Of a stretch of DNA of 22,027 nt, positions 1 to 9,417 are shown piece by piece. This DNA comes from Nymphaea colorata. Lineage: Eukaryota > Streptophyta > Magnoliopsida > Nymphaeales > Nymphaeaceae. Position 1 is the first letter of the stretch. Each line of letters starts with the position of its first letter. Made by a program: the position numbers and the translations under genes. The stretch lies in NCBI RefSeq assembly GCF_008831285.2, contig NC_045140.1:162501-184527 (forward strand), read 5' to 3'. Below the pieces are notes generated by a model. That model ran no database searches. It saw only the letters and a list, made by a program, of their open reading frames with translations, and was not told the DNA's origin.

Positions 1-302
<302 letters not shown>

Positions 303-1539
303 TGTTAGGCACTCACCCGGTTGCGGCTAGAAAGCGCGAACCAAGCACGAGTCCTAGTTCCCAAGTCTCCTTGAGGTAATCTAAAAACCAAAAAATCCTA
401 GCAAATTAAATACAAGGTCTACCGGCCGGACAGGACCCCGGCGCAAAAAATCCCAAGGAAATGGAATACAAGTGCGGGTTACCCTTTACCAAAAACCTAG
501 CTACGGCTTATCCTACTACAATCAAACTAAAACCGGATGCGAGGCTTTACAAACGCGTTCGATACAAGAATCACTCGCAACTCACTCACAAGCCACAATC
601 AAACCACGACTAACGAACAAACCACGCCCTTTCCCAAATAGGACGGCTAGGCCCGCGGTGGTCGTGTCTTTGGCCTACGGCCTCCGAGGTACCACGAGAC
701 GGACGATGGGTCTAAGCCCGGGCTAAAACAGGAAATTAAGCAAACTAACAAGTCCCTAACGCAAAAGCAAATACTCCCACCCGAAACTACAAGGGGGTTA
801 AGGAGATGATACCGGCCAAGGTGATTCCTTGGCTGTCCGAGAGGGATCCGAGGCTAAGACCGTGCCTCGGATATTGCAGCTACGGATCGAAGAAGTCCAC
901 TTGAGGCGAGCCTCCTCGGAGCTTGCTGCACGGGCTGGAGACCGGCGGGGAGCGCACGGCCTGTCTGCCGCTGGACGCCGACGATGCTGGCGTAGAGAGA
1001 GAGAGTCGGCCAAGGTGGCTCGGCCGACGCTGGCCGCGTGACGGGTGTCGACGGCGTAGACGGAAGGACGGCGGGAAGCGCGCGTCTGAGTGCGCCGGTG
1101 CCGCTGCTGCTGCTACACGTACTCCGGCAGAGTGACGAGGGGGGCGAGTGCCGGAAGCGGCAACGCCTACCTGCCTTCCTTCGGGTGTGGCTCGGCCACG
1201 GGCGTCGGCTGGGTGCCGACGGAAGAGAGTCGACCACGAGGGTGGCCGACGGAACAGCTACGCCTAATCCTAACTAAGGCTGGCTGGGCTCGGCAACGAC
1301 TGGGCTCTAGTAGGGTAGTGTCGGTCTGGTTTAGGGAGGTTAAGGTAGGGGTAGGCCGAGGGGGGAGGTGAGGTTTAGGAGGGATGTTAGGGTTTCTAAC
1401 TACGATGGTAGGCCAATGCGGTTTGGCTAGGGCTGAGCCTAAGCTCGGGGAAGTTGGTCAAGAGAGACCGAGTGCGATAGTGGGTTCTAGAAGGTAGCCT
1501 GACTACTGGACCAAGTGATGGGTCCGGGTGAAGTGGGTT

Positions 1540-1720
1540 CGGGCAATCTCGAGGTAGGCTCGAGATGACTAGGGTTAGGTCAAACTGAAGGGTTGACCTA
1601 GTGGGCTAAGACGGAAAGTCAGAGGGTTGACTAAGTCCTAAGGTCGAGTGGGTTCGGTTCAAATGTGGGTAGTGAACTCCTAGGTTGGATGACGCGTGAG
1701 GTTGACCTAGCTAGGTGGGC
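1540..1720 (-). repeat. Degenerate short repeats in the LTR (GGTTGACCTA-like)
   Basis: Imperfect copies of GGTTGACCTAG, GGGTTCGG and AGGTCGAG-like words recur every 20-40 bp. The aligned part of element B (about 11970-12130) carries the same words on its sense strand (for example TCGACCTAACC and TTAACC). They are too diverged for a clean tandem unit. They lie inside the candidate intron. Confidence 0.45.
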
Positions 1721-1756
1721 TCGGTCTTGGCGGTCTAGCCAAGTGAGTGCATCGGG

Positions 1757-1774
1757 TCTTGCCACGTGGCAAGA
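1757..1774. promoter_or_regulatory. 18-bp perfect palindrome centred on a G-box (CACGTG)
   Basis: TCTTGCCACGTGGCAAGA is its own reverse complement and carries the plant G-box core CACGTG, a known bZIP/bHLH binding core. Two more CACGTG cores lie nearby at 1943-1948 and 2386-2391, with several decayed copies (GACACG, GGTGGC) between. It sits in the candidate LTR intron. Function is inferred from the motif only. Confidence 0.4.
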
Positions 1775-2430
1775 TCAACGGTCAAGGGTAGCTCGCTAGG
1801 GGAAAGGCTAGCGAGTAAGAGGAGGGTGGCGATCACTTTCCTAGAAGGTAGGAAGAGATCGAGCTTGATTGCTAAGGAGATTAGGCAATCAAAGAGGTGG
1901 CACTCGAGATTATTCGAGTCTCTCTCTCCGGTGGATGGGTGACACGTGGAGGCAAGGAACGGTGGAGATAAGCTGCGGATTAGGGTTGAGATGAAGGTGG
2001 AGGAGGTAGGCGAGAAAACGGGAAGGGGGAGCGCGCGGCGAGGGACTTGCCAAATCGCTGGGTGTAGGTGGCACGCGGTTAGATGAGGTGGCAGCCGCGT
2101 GGACTGGGCGAGACTCCAAGTGGGACCTGGTGAGACAGGTGGCAGACACGTAGGATGATGACTGGACACGAGGTGGCTGGGATGCGGACAGGTGGCGCGA
2201 TGGAGGGCTGAGGCGTTAGGGTTTGACGCAAAGGAAAATATGCCAAAAAGGAAGGTGGCGGAGGTGACAAATGCGGGCTGGGAGCTCGTGATCCAAGAGG
2301 GATTCTCGGAGGGGGCTAGGCGAGCTGGAGAGGACACATGGCAGGCTACGAGGACAGGGTATGACGCGGGTTGACAGATGTGGGACACGTGTAGAAACGG
2401 AAGGCCAAGATGCGCGGTAGGAAGACTTAC

Positions 2431-3403
2431 CAATTCGGGACCGGCGGCCAAGGGAGACGCGGTCCTTCACGCGCCGCGGCTAGGGTTAGCTCCTCGTCCA
2501 AATGACGCTGGTGCCCTTCTCGAAACTGCAGGGGCCTTCGGTGGTGGAGGGGCAGGACTGTCCTTCACACCGGAAACAATGGTTGACGCCGGAAATTGCA
2601 GCGGTGTCTTAGCTCCAACGAGAATACCGGCCGAGGCGATTTCTATCTTCTCACGGGCCGAATTTGCCCAAATTTGACTATGTTGATCAGCACGAAGAGG
2701 CGATTCCACTGAAGTGGTTTAGAGGCCCAAACCTCGATATTGAACCGTGATTTTGAGTCCTTCAAGCCGCTGGATTTCTTGCCAACTTCAATTTGGAGCC
2801 GACGGTAGAAGTGATCTTTTTGTTGAGGCAGCCGTCGTGAACCGTGAGGGGTGGCTTGGGTTGGTTCCTACGGATAGAAAACCGATTCCAAGCGGGGAAG
2901 AGAGTGCACCAAGGGAGGGGCACCGTAGATCCTCAAACCAGTCACTCGGGTATGCCGAGCAAGGGGCCTAGGTCGCGGGTGAGGCTCCGGAAGCGAACAA
3001 CTCCAAGCCGAATGGAAGAGTTCAATGATCCGAGTACTAACCTTGTTAAGCCGTCGAATCGAAGCCTTGGGGACTTCGATCTTCTCTTGTGCCGAACTCA
3101 GCCTTTCTTCTCCTTCGTGTTCAAGGGGAAGGCACCAATGTTCGGGCTATTGATCTTCTTCGTAGAGGCAAGCGTGGACGAGGAGGGATCACCGCCGGTG
3201 GGAGGGGATCCGCCTGGTTTGTCTTCCTTGAGGCCGAGGTCAACACGGACGACGGGGGCAAGGGGATTCGATGGGTGGAGACGCTCCTAACTCGGGTAGA
3301 GAGAGGGGGTCGAAGAGATGGAGTCCTCGAAGAGGAGAGAGAGCCAAAACTCGCAATGAGCCAAAATTCAATTTTTTCGATACAATTACAAAGGATCCAA
3401 TAC
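2431..3403 (-). other. ATG-free leader segment (candidate exon 1) of element A
   Basis: Between the TATA-like box and the candidate splice donor there is no ATG on the sense (minus) strand in 973 nt, while the antisense direction has about ten. No long conserved protein frame is seen here when compared with element B. The segment is best read as transcribed, untranslated leader. Confidence 0.55.
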
Positions 3404-3411
3404 AATATATA
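3404..3411 (-). promoter_or_regulatory. TATA-like box of element A LTR
   Basis: The minus strand reads TATATATT here, followed by TGGATCCTTTGTAATTGTATCG. This aligns with TATAAATA and TGGATCATTGTAATTCGTATC in element B, so position and downstream context are conserved. It lies about 610 bp from the LTR start and would mark the U3/R border. Confidence 0.6.
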
Positions 3412-3595
3412 CAAAGAGAAAGTGATCCGGGATTATCACGCGCGGATCCAAACCCAAAATCTAAAAAGCTCAAGGCGCTCGGCACAACCCGCCGGCTTAG
3501 GTCTTGACTTCGAATCTCAAAGGCGCCAAGTAAAAAAAACGAGTTAACAAAAGCTTAGTACTAAAGTTAAAATAAACGCCTAAGTGCTAAAACGA

Positions 3596-3693
3596 CTCCT
3601 TGAACCTTGCGAGCCCAAGGAGGGGGACCTCGTGAGGGTAAACGCCCTCACTTCGCATTTGGAGTATAAGGGCTCGGTCTGGTTGACCGAGCC
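3596..3693 (-). other. Three consecutive stem-loops after the gag-pol stop (element A)
   Basis: In element order: stem 1 GGCTCGGTC/GACCGAGCC (3693-3671, 5-nt loop), stem 2 GTGAGGG/CCCTCAC (3651-3632, 6-nt loop), and stem 3 CTCCTTG/CAAGGAG (3622-3596, 13-nt loop). Gaps between stems are 19 and 9 nt. The same three stems at gaps of 20 and 10 nt occur in element B, with changed loops and a paired base change in stem 3. The first stem starts 22 nt past the stop codon, so in the full-length RNA they lie in the 3' UTR. Confidence 0.65.
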
Positions 3694-3714
3694 ATTCGCT
3701 TAAGACCTTTGGTC

Positions 3715-6700
3715 TTAGACGACCTCGCGGGTTGAGAAAGTCGAACTCGGTTTGGGTGCATCTAGCCTACGCTCGGTGAGTTCTACAACTGGTTCAGTGT
3801 GACCCTGAGGTTCATCCTGTTCGAGCACCGTTGCGGACTTGGCTGCTCCTCCCGCTCCTCCCACTGCAACCTGACCTGGTGCGTCGTTAGCCTCCTTGGG
3901 AGTTTCCTCGGCTAACTGATGCAAGGACCGAGCCCACAAATCTGACGCTCTTCTACGCCTAATGCTTGGCTCGGGCTGTTCGGCCTCGCCTGGGTCTGGA
4001 CCATCTGGTAGGTCCGTAACAGATTCCCCCTCCCTACCTTGCGCTTGTCCTCGAGCGCTGGAAGAGGGAAAACGATGAGCAACTGACCCAAATTCCTCCC
4101 AAGAGGTTCCTTGGTCGGGGCCTTCCCACTCGACCAATACTTCATGCCTTGTTCGGCCTTGCCTTCTTGTATATCTGTGCTTTAAAATTCTGTAAGGCGT
4201 TGGCAACTGGTCCGGCACATGTTCCACGATAGTCGGTATCTCGCCTTGATGTGGTTTCAAGCGAGAGACATGGAACACAGGGTGGACTTGTGCCTCTCTG
4301 GGCAATCCCAATCGGTATGCGGCCTTGCCGACTTTCTGTAATATGGGATATGGCCCATAGTAACGCGGCAGAAGTTTCGAGTATGGCTGCCCCATTAGAG
4401 ACTTCTGCTTCAGAGGAAGCCTCTTCAACCATACGTACTGCCCTTCTTCGAATCCTCGGTCTTGTCTACCTTTATCGTAGACTTGCTTCATTCGATTCTG
4501 CGCTTTAATCAAATTCTGTTTTAAGGAGTTAATGACCTCCTCTCTGGTGCGCAGTTCGCAGTCCACATTATCCTCTAAGGCGCTACCTCCTTCATAAGTT
4601 GGAATGGTTGGAGGTGGAAAACCGTAGACTGCCTCATAGGGAGTCATCCCTGCCGACGAGTGCCAACTCGTGTTGTAAGACCACTCGGCCCAGGGTAAGT
4701 ATTTGACCCATGAATTAGGTCTTTCTCCCGCGAAGCATCTGAGATAAGTCTCGAGAGACCGATTCACAATCTCGCTTTGCCCGTCGGTTTGCGGGTGATG
4801 GGCAGTGCTGAACCGAAGTTCTGTACCTAACGTCTTCATATACTCCTTCCAGAACGCGCTCATAAAAATAGAGTCTCTGTCGCAGATGATCGTCTGAGGC
4901 ATCCCGTGGAGTTTTCCAACGTACTCCTGGAAGACGTGAGCCACCATTGGCCCTTGGTACAGTCGTGGCAATGGTGCAAAGTGGCTGTATTTAGACAGCC
5001 TATCAACCACCACTAGTATTGCCTCTTTTCCTTCTGAGCGAGGCATAGCATCAATGAAATCCATGGTGATATCCGTCCATGGTCTTGTAGGAATTGGGAG
5101 TGGATTTAGGTGACCTGGAGGCTTGATTGCCTCGTATTTCTCCCTTTGGCAAATCTTGCACTGACGGATGTACCTTTGCACATCGGCCTTCAGTCCTCGC
5201 CACCAGAACTGGGCCTTGACTCTACTCACGGTCTTAGCGACCCCTTCGTGTCCTGCAGCAGGCGAGTCATGGAAGTGCTGCAGAAGCTCTCGTTTCAGCT
5301 CTGAATTAGGAGGGACAACGGCCCGACCCTTCCTAAAAAGAAGATCCCCTTTCACCGAATGTAAAGGGATGGAACCCGGATTCTGCTTTCCTGCAGCCTT
5401 AAGTAATTTGGTCGATTGGTCATTATCTTGATCGTTGGCCAATCGTACCCATAAGTTGGTTTCCACCACTGACAGTGTCATGAATTGTTCGGTAAGGCGT
5501 GATAGGGAATCCGCTGCCTTATTTTCAGGACCTTTCTTGTATTCGATCTCGAAATCGTACCCCAAAAGCTTAGCTAACCAGCGTTGTTGTGTGGGGGTGG
5601 ATACACGTTGCTTAAGCATGTATCTCAAACTATTCTGATCGGTCCTTACTATGAATCTGCGTCCAATCAGATAGGGACGCCATTTCTCCACCGCAATTAC
5701 AATGGCAAGCAACTCCTTCTCATACGTTGAGAAAGGTTTCGCCCTACTGGTTAGGGCCTTCGACATGTATGCGATGGGATGACCCTCTTGGCCGAGTACG
5801 GCCCCAACGCCAACTTCACATGCATCGGTTTCAATGGTAAAGGTCTTAGTGAAGTCGGGGAGTGTCAAAACTGGAGCGGTCATCAAGGCCGACTTGAGTT
5901 TGTCAAATGCAACCTTAGATTTCTCTGTCCACTGAAAAGCTCCCTTTTTTAGCATTTGGGTTAGAGGTTGTGCGATAATTCCATATCCTTGTATAAACCT
6001 CCTGTAGTACCCTGTGAGTCCAAGGAAGCCTCGTAGACCCTTTAGATCTTTGGGCAGTGGCCATTTCTCCATGGCTTGCAATTTTTCGGGGTCTGCCCGA
6101 ACCCCTTCTCGCGACACAATGTGCCCGAGATACCCTATGGAAGATTGTCCAAAGCTACACTTGGACATCTTCGCGAAAAGCTGATGTTCCTTCAATATGT
6201 TTAGCGTTATGCTCAGGTGTTCCCGATGCTTTTCCTCACTTTGACTGTAGATGAGAATGTCGTCAAAGAAGACCAAAATAAAACTGCGTAGGTGCTCCCG
6301 AAATACGTCGTTCATGCACCTCTGAAAGGTGGCTGGTGCGTTTGTTAACCCAAACGGCATTACTAAGAATTCGTAATGCCCATCGTGAGTACGGAAAGCA
6401 GTCTTTGATATATCTTTGTCTTGCATTCTTATTTGATGATAGCCGGCACGAAGGTCTATCTTTGAAAAGATTGTGGCGCCGGTGAGCTCATCTAACAACT
6501 CATCTATGACCGGTATGGGGTGCCGATCCTTGACGGTTACCTCGTTCAATGCTCTGTAGTCTATGCAAAATCTCCATGTGTTGTCTTTCTTCTTCACCAA
6601 AAGGACTGGGGAAGAGAACGGACTACAGCTCGGACGGATGATACCATCATGGAGCATCTCTTTTACGAGGCGTTCAATTTCCGCCTTCTGACTATACCCA

Positions 6701-8703
6701 TACCGATAAGGCCTGACGTTTACAGGCTCCGCTCCTTGCGTGAGTACGATGCGGTGGTCATAGGCCCTTTGAGGAGGTAGGCCTTTAGGTTCCGCAAATA
6801 TCTCGGGAAACTTATTCAACACATTCTGAATCGAGGGTGGGATCGGTTCGTCAATGGTCTCGTCCGATCCTGGAACATCTGTAGCTAGCGTAAGGACCCA
6901 GCAAGCGGGCTGCTCCTGGTCGAGGCAACGCAGGGCGGCCTTAGGACTTGTCGTGCTGGCTAGTCCTTGCAACGTGATGGGCTCCCCATCAAGCTCTGGA
7001 ATGAACGTCATCGAGAAATTCTTGACGTCCCAGTGGATATCTTTCCACGATAAGAACCAAGACATGCCTAGGACTAAGTCGACTCCATCCAAGGGTATGA
7101 CCAACGAGTCAACTTTGAAGGTACGTTTCTTGATGGTAACCTCCATGTCCTTAACCTCGTGCATGCACTTCAGCCGGTGGCCCCCTCCCACGACAATCGT
7201 TTGAGGTTTACTTGGTTGCAAGGCAACATTGCACCTTTGAGCCGCTTCCTCGGTTAGGAAGTTATTCGTTGCTCCACAATCAAGCAAAATCAAAACTTTT
7301 TGCCCGTTGATACGCCCAAATACTCGCATGGCGTTGGGCTTGTGGGGGTCTTGCATGGTGTGAAGAGACTCACCCTCTTCGGGTTTGCCTTCGGCTTTTG
7401 GAGTCTCTTCTGTCTTCGTTTCTGCCTTTTCCGGCCTCTTGGCCTTTCTCCTTGTCCTCTCCTCTTGCTCAGAAGAGGAGCTAGAGCTGGAAGGTGAACT
7501 CGAGGATGAGTCACTATCCGAGCTGCTGCTGTATTCGGGATCGCTGACCACCATTACATGGAAGAAGGATTTGCATTGATGGTTCTTATCCCATTTGGCC
7601 TCACAACGATAGCATAAGCCTTTTCGTCTATATTCTTCAATTTGCTTCGGTGTGAGATAGCGGGTAGGGGGGTTCCTACCAGATCTGGTATCGGCCCTGA
7701 ACTCCCGTCGAGGTGCGTAGGGAGTTGATTCATTACCCCTGGGCCGTGAGCTAGAAGAGAACGCCGGTTTCTTCTTCTGCTTGTCAAATTTGCGAGTCCT
7801 TTTTAGGGCTCGCTTCTCCTCTAGGCGCTCTTCACATATTCGCGCCATGGCAAAACATTCTTCGAGGGTGTCATAGTTCTGGACTTTCATTTCGAGGACA
7901 ACCTCTTGTTTTAATCCACCCTTGAAGGCTCCAATAAGCGCCTTCTCGGTCCATTGGACTCGGCTAGCCAAACGGATGAATTCTTTGTGGTAGGCTGGCA
8001 CGGTCGTTCTTTGGACTAACTTCTTCAAGTCTTCGTCGTAGTCCAAATAGGTGGAATCACCGAATCGGAGTTGGAAGCTTGCTTTGAACTTCTCCCAAGT
8101 TGGTTCTCTAGTTTTATGGTCAAACCAGAGATATTGGGTAGTGGCCTCGCCTGTGGTGTTGGCGGCCGCTATCTCTATCCATTCCTCATCCGGGATACGG
8201 TGGCAAACAAAGTAACGCTCTGCCATGAAGAGCCACTCTCTCAGACCTTCCCCATTAAACTTCGGAAACTCGTATCTAACCGTGGGGGTTCTCCTCTCTT
8301 CTTGACGAGAGTTGGTTCTCCTTCGTTCTCTCTGAGGAGATTCACCCTCCTCTCCTTCCGAGCCATAAAAGCTTCGGCTTTGGCTATGATTTCCAATGCG
8401 TTGCTGTTGGAAGGAACTTCGCATCTCTTGTTGAGTGCGATCCGGGGGTGGGTGCATTCTGCCCCTGCCGGCACCTTCACGAGGGGTGCCTAAATGTGAA
8501 GCGTCATGTGTATCCGCTTCCACATATCTGCCCTTGCCCTTGTCTCGTCCTGACGTGGAGGGGTCCGAGGTGGGTCGATCTGTACCAATGTTGAGGTGGG
8601 CTGTAATCGCTTTAAGCATGCCCTTCATCTCATTGGTTTCACGTTGTTGTTCTTCCTCTCGACGGACGGCCTCATTTCTACGTTGCTGGTCCATGTTGTG
8701 CAT
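3715..8703 (-). CDS. Gag-Pol polyprotein of element A (1,662 codons open)
   Basis: This frame encodes the capsid-type Gag and all Pol enzymes that copy and integrate the element. Order by residue: Gag core about 140-300 (KFNGEGLREWLFMAERYF); zinc knuckle C364-x2-C367-x7-H375-x-C377; Ser/Asp-rich linker 391-412; protease 460-560 with D475-C476-G477; RT 660-870 with FFDD at 812-815; RNase H 956-1070 (D960, D1022, D1065); integrase with H1145, H1152, C1182, C1185 and catalytic D1215, D1275, E1311 (35-residue spacing); GPY motif near 1450; chromodomain-like tail 1501-1546. The last 101 residues lie in the 3' LTR. Gag and Pol share one frame, as is usual in plant chromoviruses. The protease has Cys where the family has Ser/Thr in D-S/T-G. 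The first ATG here is internal: homology with element B places the natural start at 8858, one frame away. Confidence 0.95.
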   Translation of the reverse strand: MHNMDQQRRNEAVRREEEQQRETNEMKGMLKAITAHLNIGTDRPTSDPSTSGRDKGKGRYVEADTHDASHLGTPREGAGRGRMHPPPDRTQQEMRSSFQQQRIGNHSQSRSFYGSEGEEGESPQRERRRTNSRQEERRTPTVRYEFPKFNGEGLREWLFMAERYFVCHRIPDEEWIEIAAANTTGEATTQYLWFDHKTREPTWEKFKASFQLRFGDSTYLDYDEDLKKLVQRTTVPAYHKEFIRLASRVQWTEKALIGAFKGGLKQEVVLEMKVQNYDTLEECFAMARICEERLEEKRALKRTRKFDKQKKKPAFSSSSRPRGNESTPYAPRREFRADTRSGRNPPTRYLTPKQIEEYRRKGLCYRCEAKWDKNHQCKSFFHVMVVSDPEYSSSSDSDSSSSSPSSSSSSSEQEERTRRKAKRPEKAETKTEETPKAEGKPEEGESLHTMQDPHKPNAMRVFGRINGQKVLILLDCGATNNFLTEEAAQRCNVALQPSKPQTIVVGGGHRLKCMHEVKDMEVTIKKRTFKVDSLVIPLDGVDLVLGMSWFLSWKDIHWDVKNFSMTFIPELDGEPITLQGLASTTSPKAALRCLDQEQPACWVLTLATDVPGSDETIDEPIPPSIQNVLNKFPEIFAEPKGLPPQRAYDHRIVLTQGAEPVNVRPYRYGYSQKAEIERLVKEMLHDGIIRPSCSPFSSPVLLVKKKDNTWRFCIDYRALNEVTVKDRHPIPVIDELLDELTGATIFSKIDLRAGYHQIRMQDKDISKTAFRTHDGHYEFLVMPFGLTNAPATFQRCMNDVFREHLRSFILVFFDDILIYSQSEEKHREHLSITLNILKEHQLFAKMSKCSFGQSSIGYLGHIVSREGVRADPEKLQAMEKWPLPKDLKGLRGFLGLTGYYRRFIQGYGIIAQPLTQMLKKGAFQWTEKSKVAFDKLKSALMTAPVLTLPDFTKTFTIETDACEVGVGAVLGQEGHPIAYMSKALTSRAKPFSTYEKELLAIVIAVEKWRPYLIGRRFIVRTDQNSLRYMLKQRVSTPTQQRWLAKLLGYDFEIEYKKGPENKAADSLSRLTEQFMTLSVVETNLWVRLANDQDNDQSTKLLKAAGKQNPGSIPLHSVKGDLLFRKGRAVVPPNSELKRELLQHFHDSPAAGHEGVAKTVSRVKAQFWWRGLKADVQRYIRQCKICQREKYEAIKPPGHLNPLPIPTRPWTDITMDFIDAMPRSEGKEAILVVVDRLSKYSHFAPLPRLYQGPMVAHVFQEYVGKLHGMPQTIICDRDSIFMSAFWKEYMKTLGTELRFSTAHHPQTDGQSEIVNRSLETYLRCFAGERPNSWVKYLPWAEWSYNTSWHSSAGMTPYEAVYGFPPPTIPTYEGGSALEDNVDCELRTREEVINSLKQNLIKAQNRMKQVYDKGRQDRGFEEGQYVWLKRLPLKQKSLMGQPYSKLLPRYYGPYPILQKVGKAAYRLGLPREAQVHPVFHVSRLKPHQGEIPTIVEHVPDQLPTPYRILKHRYTRRQGRTRHEVLVEWEGPDQGTSWEEFGSVAHRFPSSSARGQAQGREGESVTDLPDGPDPGEAEQPEPSIRRRRASDLWARSLHQLAEETPKEANDAPGQVAVGGAGGAAKSATVLEQDEPQGHTEPVVELTERRLDAPKPSSTFSTREVV
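4024..4039 (-). other. Polypurine tract of element A
   Basis: The minus strand reads AGGTAGGGAGGGGGAA, then TC and the LTR start TGTTACGG at 4021. It is the plus-strand DNA primer site of Ty3/gypsy elements. The same tract is present, base for base, in element B. It is also translated, as part of GREGES in Gag-Pol. Confidence 0.9.
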
Positions 8704-8858
8704 CTCTCTTTTCCAGCGGTTAAAGTCCCGCTCTAATTGTAGGATGCGACCGGCAAGGGGTTCTTGAATCTCTACGGATTCAGAGGGATGAGGTGCCTCG
8801 GTTTGGCCCTCATCGCGGTGCCTTCCTCAACGTTGAGGTTCTTCTTGGATTTGGCCAT
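8704..8858 (-). pseudogene. Displaced Gag N-terminus of element A
   Basis: The minus-strand ATG at 8858-8856 opens MAKSKKNLN, which matches the start of Gag in element B (MGKSKKNVN). This frame hits a stop within 29 codons. The segment 8704-8815 is open in the frame of the main gag-pol, and continues the homology to B (GRIL followed by a charged helix). One base therefore appears to be missing at about 8813-8822. It could be a real mutation or a consensus error. If real, translation from the true start gives only a short peptide. Confidence 0.75.
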
Positions 8859-9403
8859 TTGGATGGCTTGAAATCGCAAGGCAACACTGTAACGTTACCT
8901 AAACTACGCTGACCTAAAATCCAAAAACTGTAACACTGCCACTCTTAAGCTACGCTGGCCTAACTAGACTGACTCTGCCCTCTGCACGCTGCCGCTGATG
9001 CCGCGTGCGTTCTAAGGCAAGGGAGACGGGTTGGCCCGCCTACTGCCGCGCTACGCCTTAGCGCCTCGGCAGTCCCGCTTCGCTCTCGGCCGGGCTCAAG
9101 GAGCCTAAATCGCCACACCCGCCTGGTGTCTCGGCGACGCAACCTCAAGCTTGGCTACCTCGGGGTGTACAAGGCGTACAGCCCTACACTTGCTAAAGGT
9201 GAGCAAGCGAACCCTAGAACACACTAATATACGGAAACCGTGAACACTAGAAGACCGAATCTGGCTACTGACTGAAAACGAAATAACCAACAAAGAAAAC
9301 CACTGCCTAATCTGCACTCTGACAGAAAACCGAACAAGCTGCCTTTGGTGAAGCCGATTCTTCAGTCTTCGGGTGCTCAAACAACGGAATATACCCCAAG
9401 GTA
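8859..9403 (-). other. 5' UTR of element A between primer site and gag
   Basis: This 545-nt stretch holds no ATG on the sense strand. Its part at 9011-9140 is strongly conserved with 13743-13873 of element B. That part contains three small hairpins: 9115-9129 (ACACC/GGTGT), 9093-9105 (GGCTC/GAGCC) and 9024-9041 (7 bp with one G-U pair, CCAA loop on the sense strand). Position and conservation suit a packaging or dimerisation signal; that role is inferred. Confidence 0.6.
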
Positions 9404-9415
9404 GCTCTGATACCA
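9404..9415 (-). other. Primer-binding site of element A (tRNA-iMet type)
   Basis: The minus strand reads TGGTATCAGAGC, complementary to the 3' end of plant initiator Met tRNA, two bases after the LTR end at 9418. It is the site where minus-strand DNA synthesis starts. Confidence 0.93.
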
Positions 9416-9417
9416 AT

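Larger units (their letters stand above)
723..2430 (-). other. Candidate intron inside the LTR leader of element A (1,708 nt)
   Basis: On the minus strand the donor reads AATTG|GTAAGTCT (boundary 2431/2430). The acceptor reads CTTAATTTCCTGTTTTAG|CCC, with the intron ending at 723. Both sites align with matching sites in element B (donor AGG|TAAGTCT context, i.e. GGTAAGTCT; acceptor TTGTTGTTTTAG|CCC), and intron lengths are nearly equal (1,708 versus 1,723 nt). The interior is pyrimidine-rich on the sense strand, with a GC-rich block near its 3' end (about 830-1260). The splice prediction is inferred from consensus and conservation; no transcript was seen. Confidence 0.6.
303..4021 (-). repeat. 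Element A 3' LTR (3,719 bp, complete)
   Basis: The LTR begins at 4021 (minus strand TGTTACGGACC) directly after the polypurine tract, and ends at 303, where plus-strand TGTTAGGC marks the terminal TAACA. The same terminus recurs next to the primer site at 9418. In element order it holds the last 102 codons of gag-pol including the stop (4021-3715), three stem-loops (3693-3596), a TATA-like box (3411-3404), an ATG-free leader segment (to 2431), a candidate intron (2430-723) and a final leader segment (722-303). Most of it aligns with the LTR of element B, though diverged. Coding-like frames elsewhere in it are not conserved and I do not call them. Confidence 0.92.

Noticed and set aside
798-1371. 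Overlapping open frames of 70-127 codons on both strands in the GC-rich block
   Set aside because: Stop-poor frames are expected in GC-rich DNA. They lie in the LTR intron, most lack an ATG start, and the matching block of element B does not keep them.
1735-2451. 238-codon minus-strand frame in element A's LTR
   Set aside because: It spans the candidate intron, is Pro/Ser/His-rich with no domain, starts at a non-ATG codon in a segment without sense-strand ATG, and has no clear counterpart in element B.
2788-2815. Short match (TCAATTTGGAGCC, then GACGGT) to element B at 11083 in the unexpected orientation
   Set aside because: Only about 13 exact bases plus a loose extension. It is too short to claim an inversion within the LTR.
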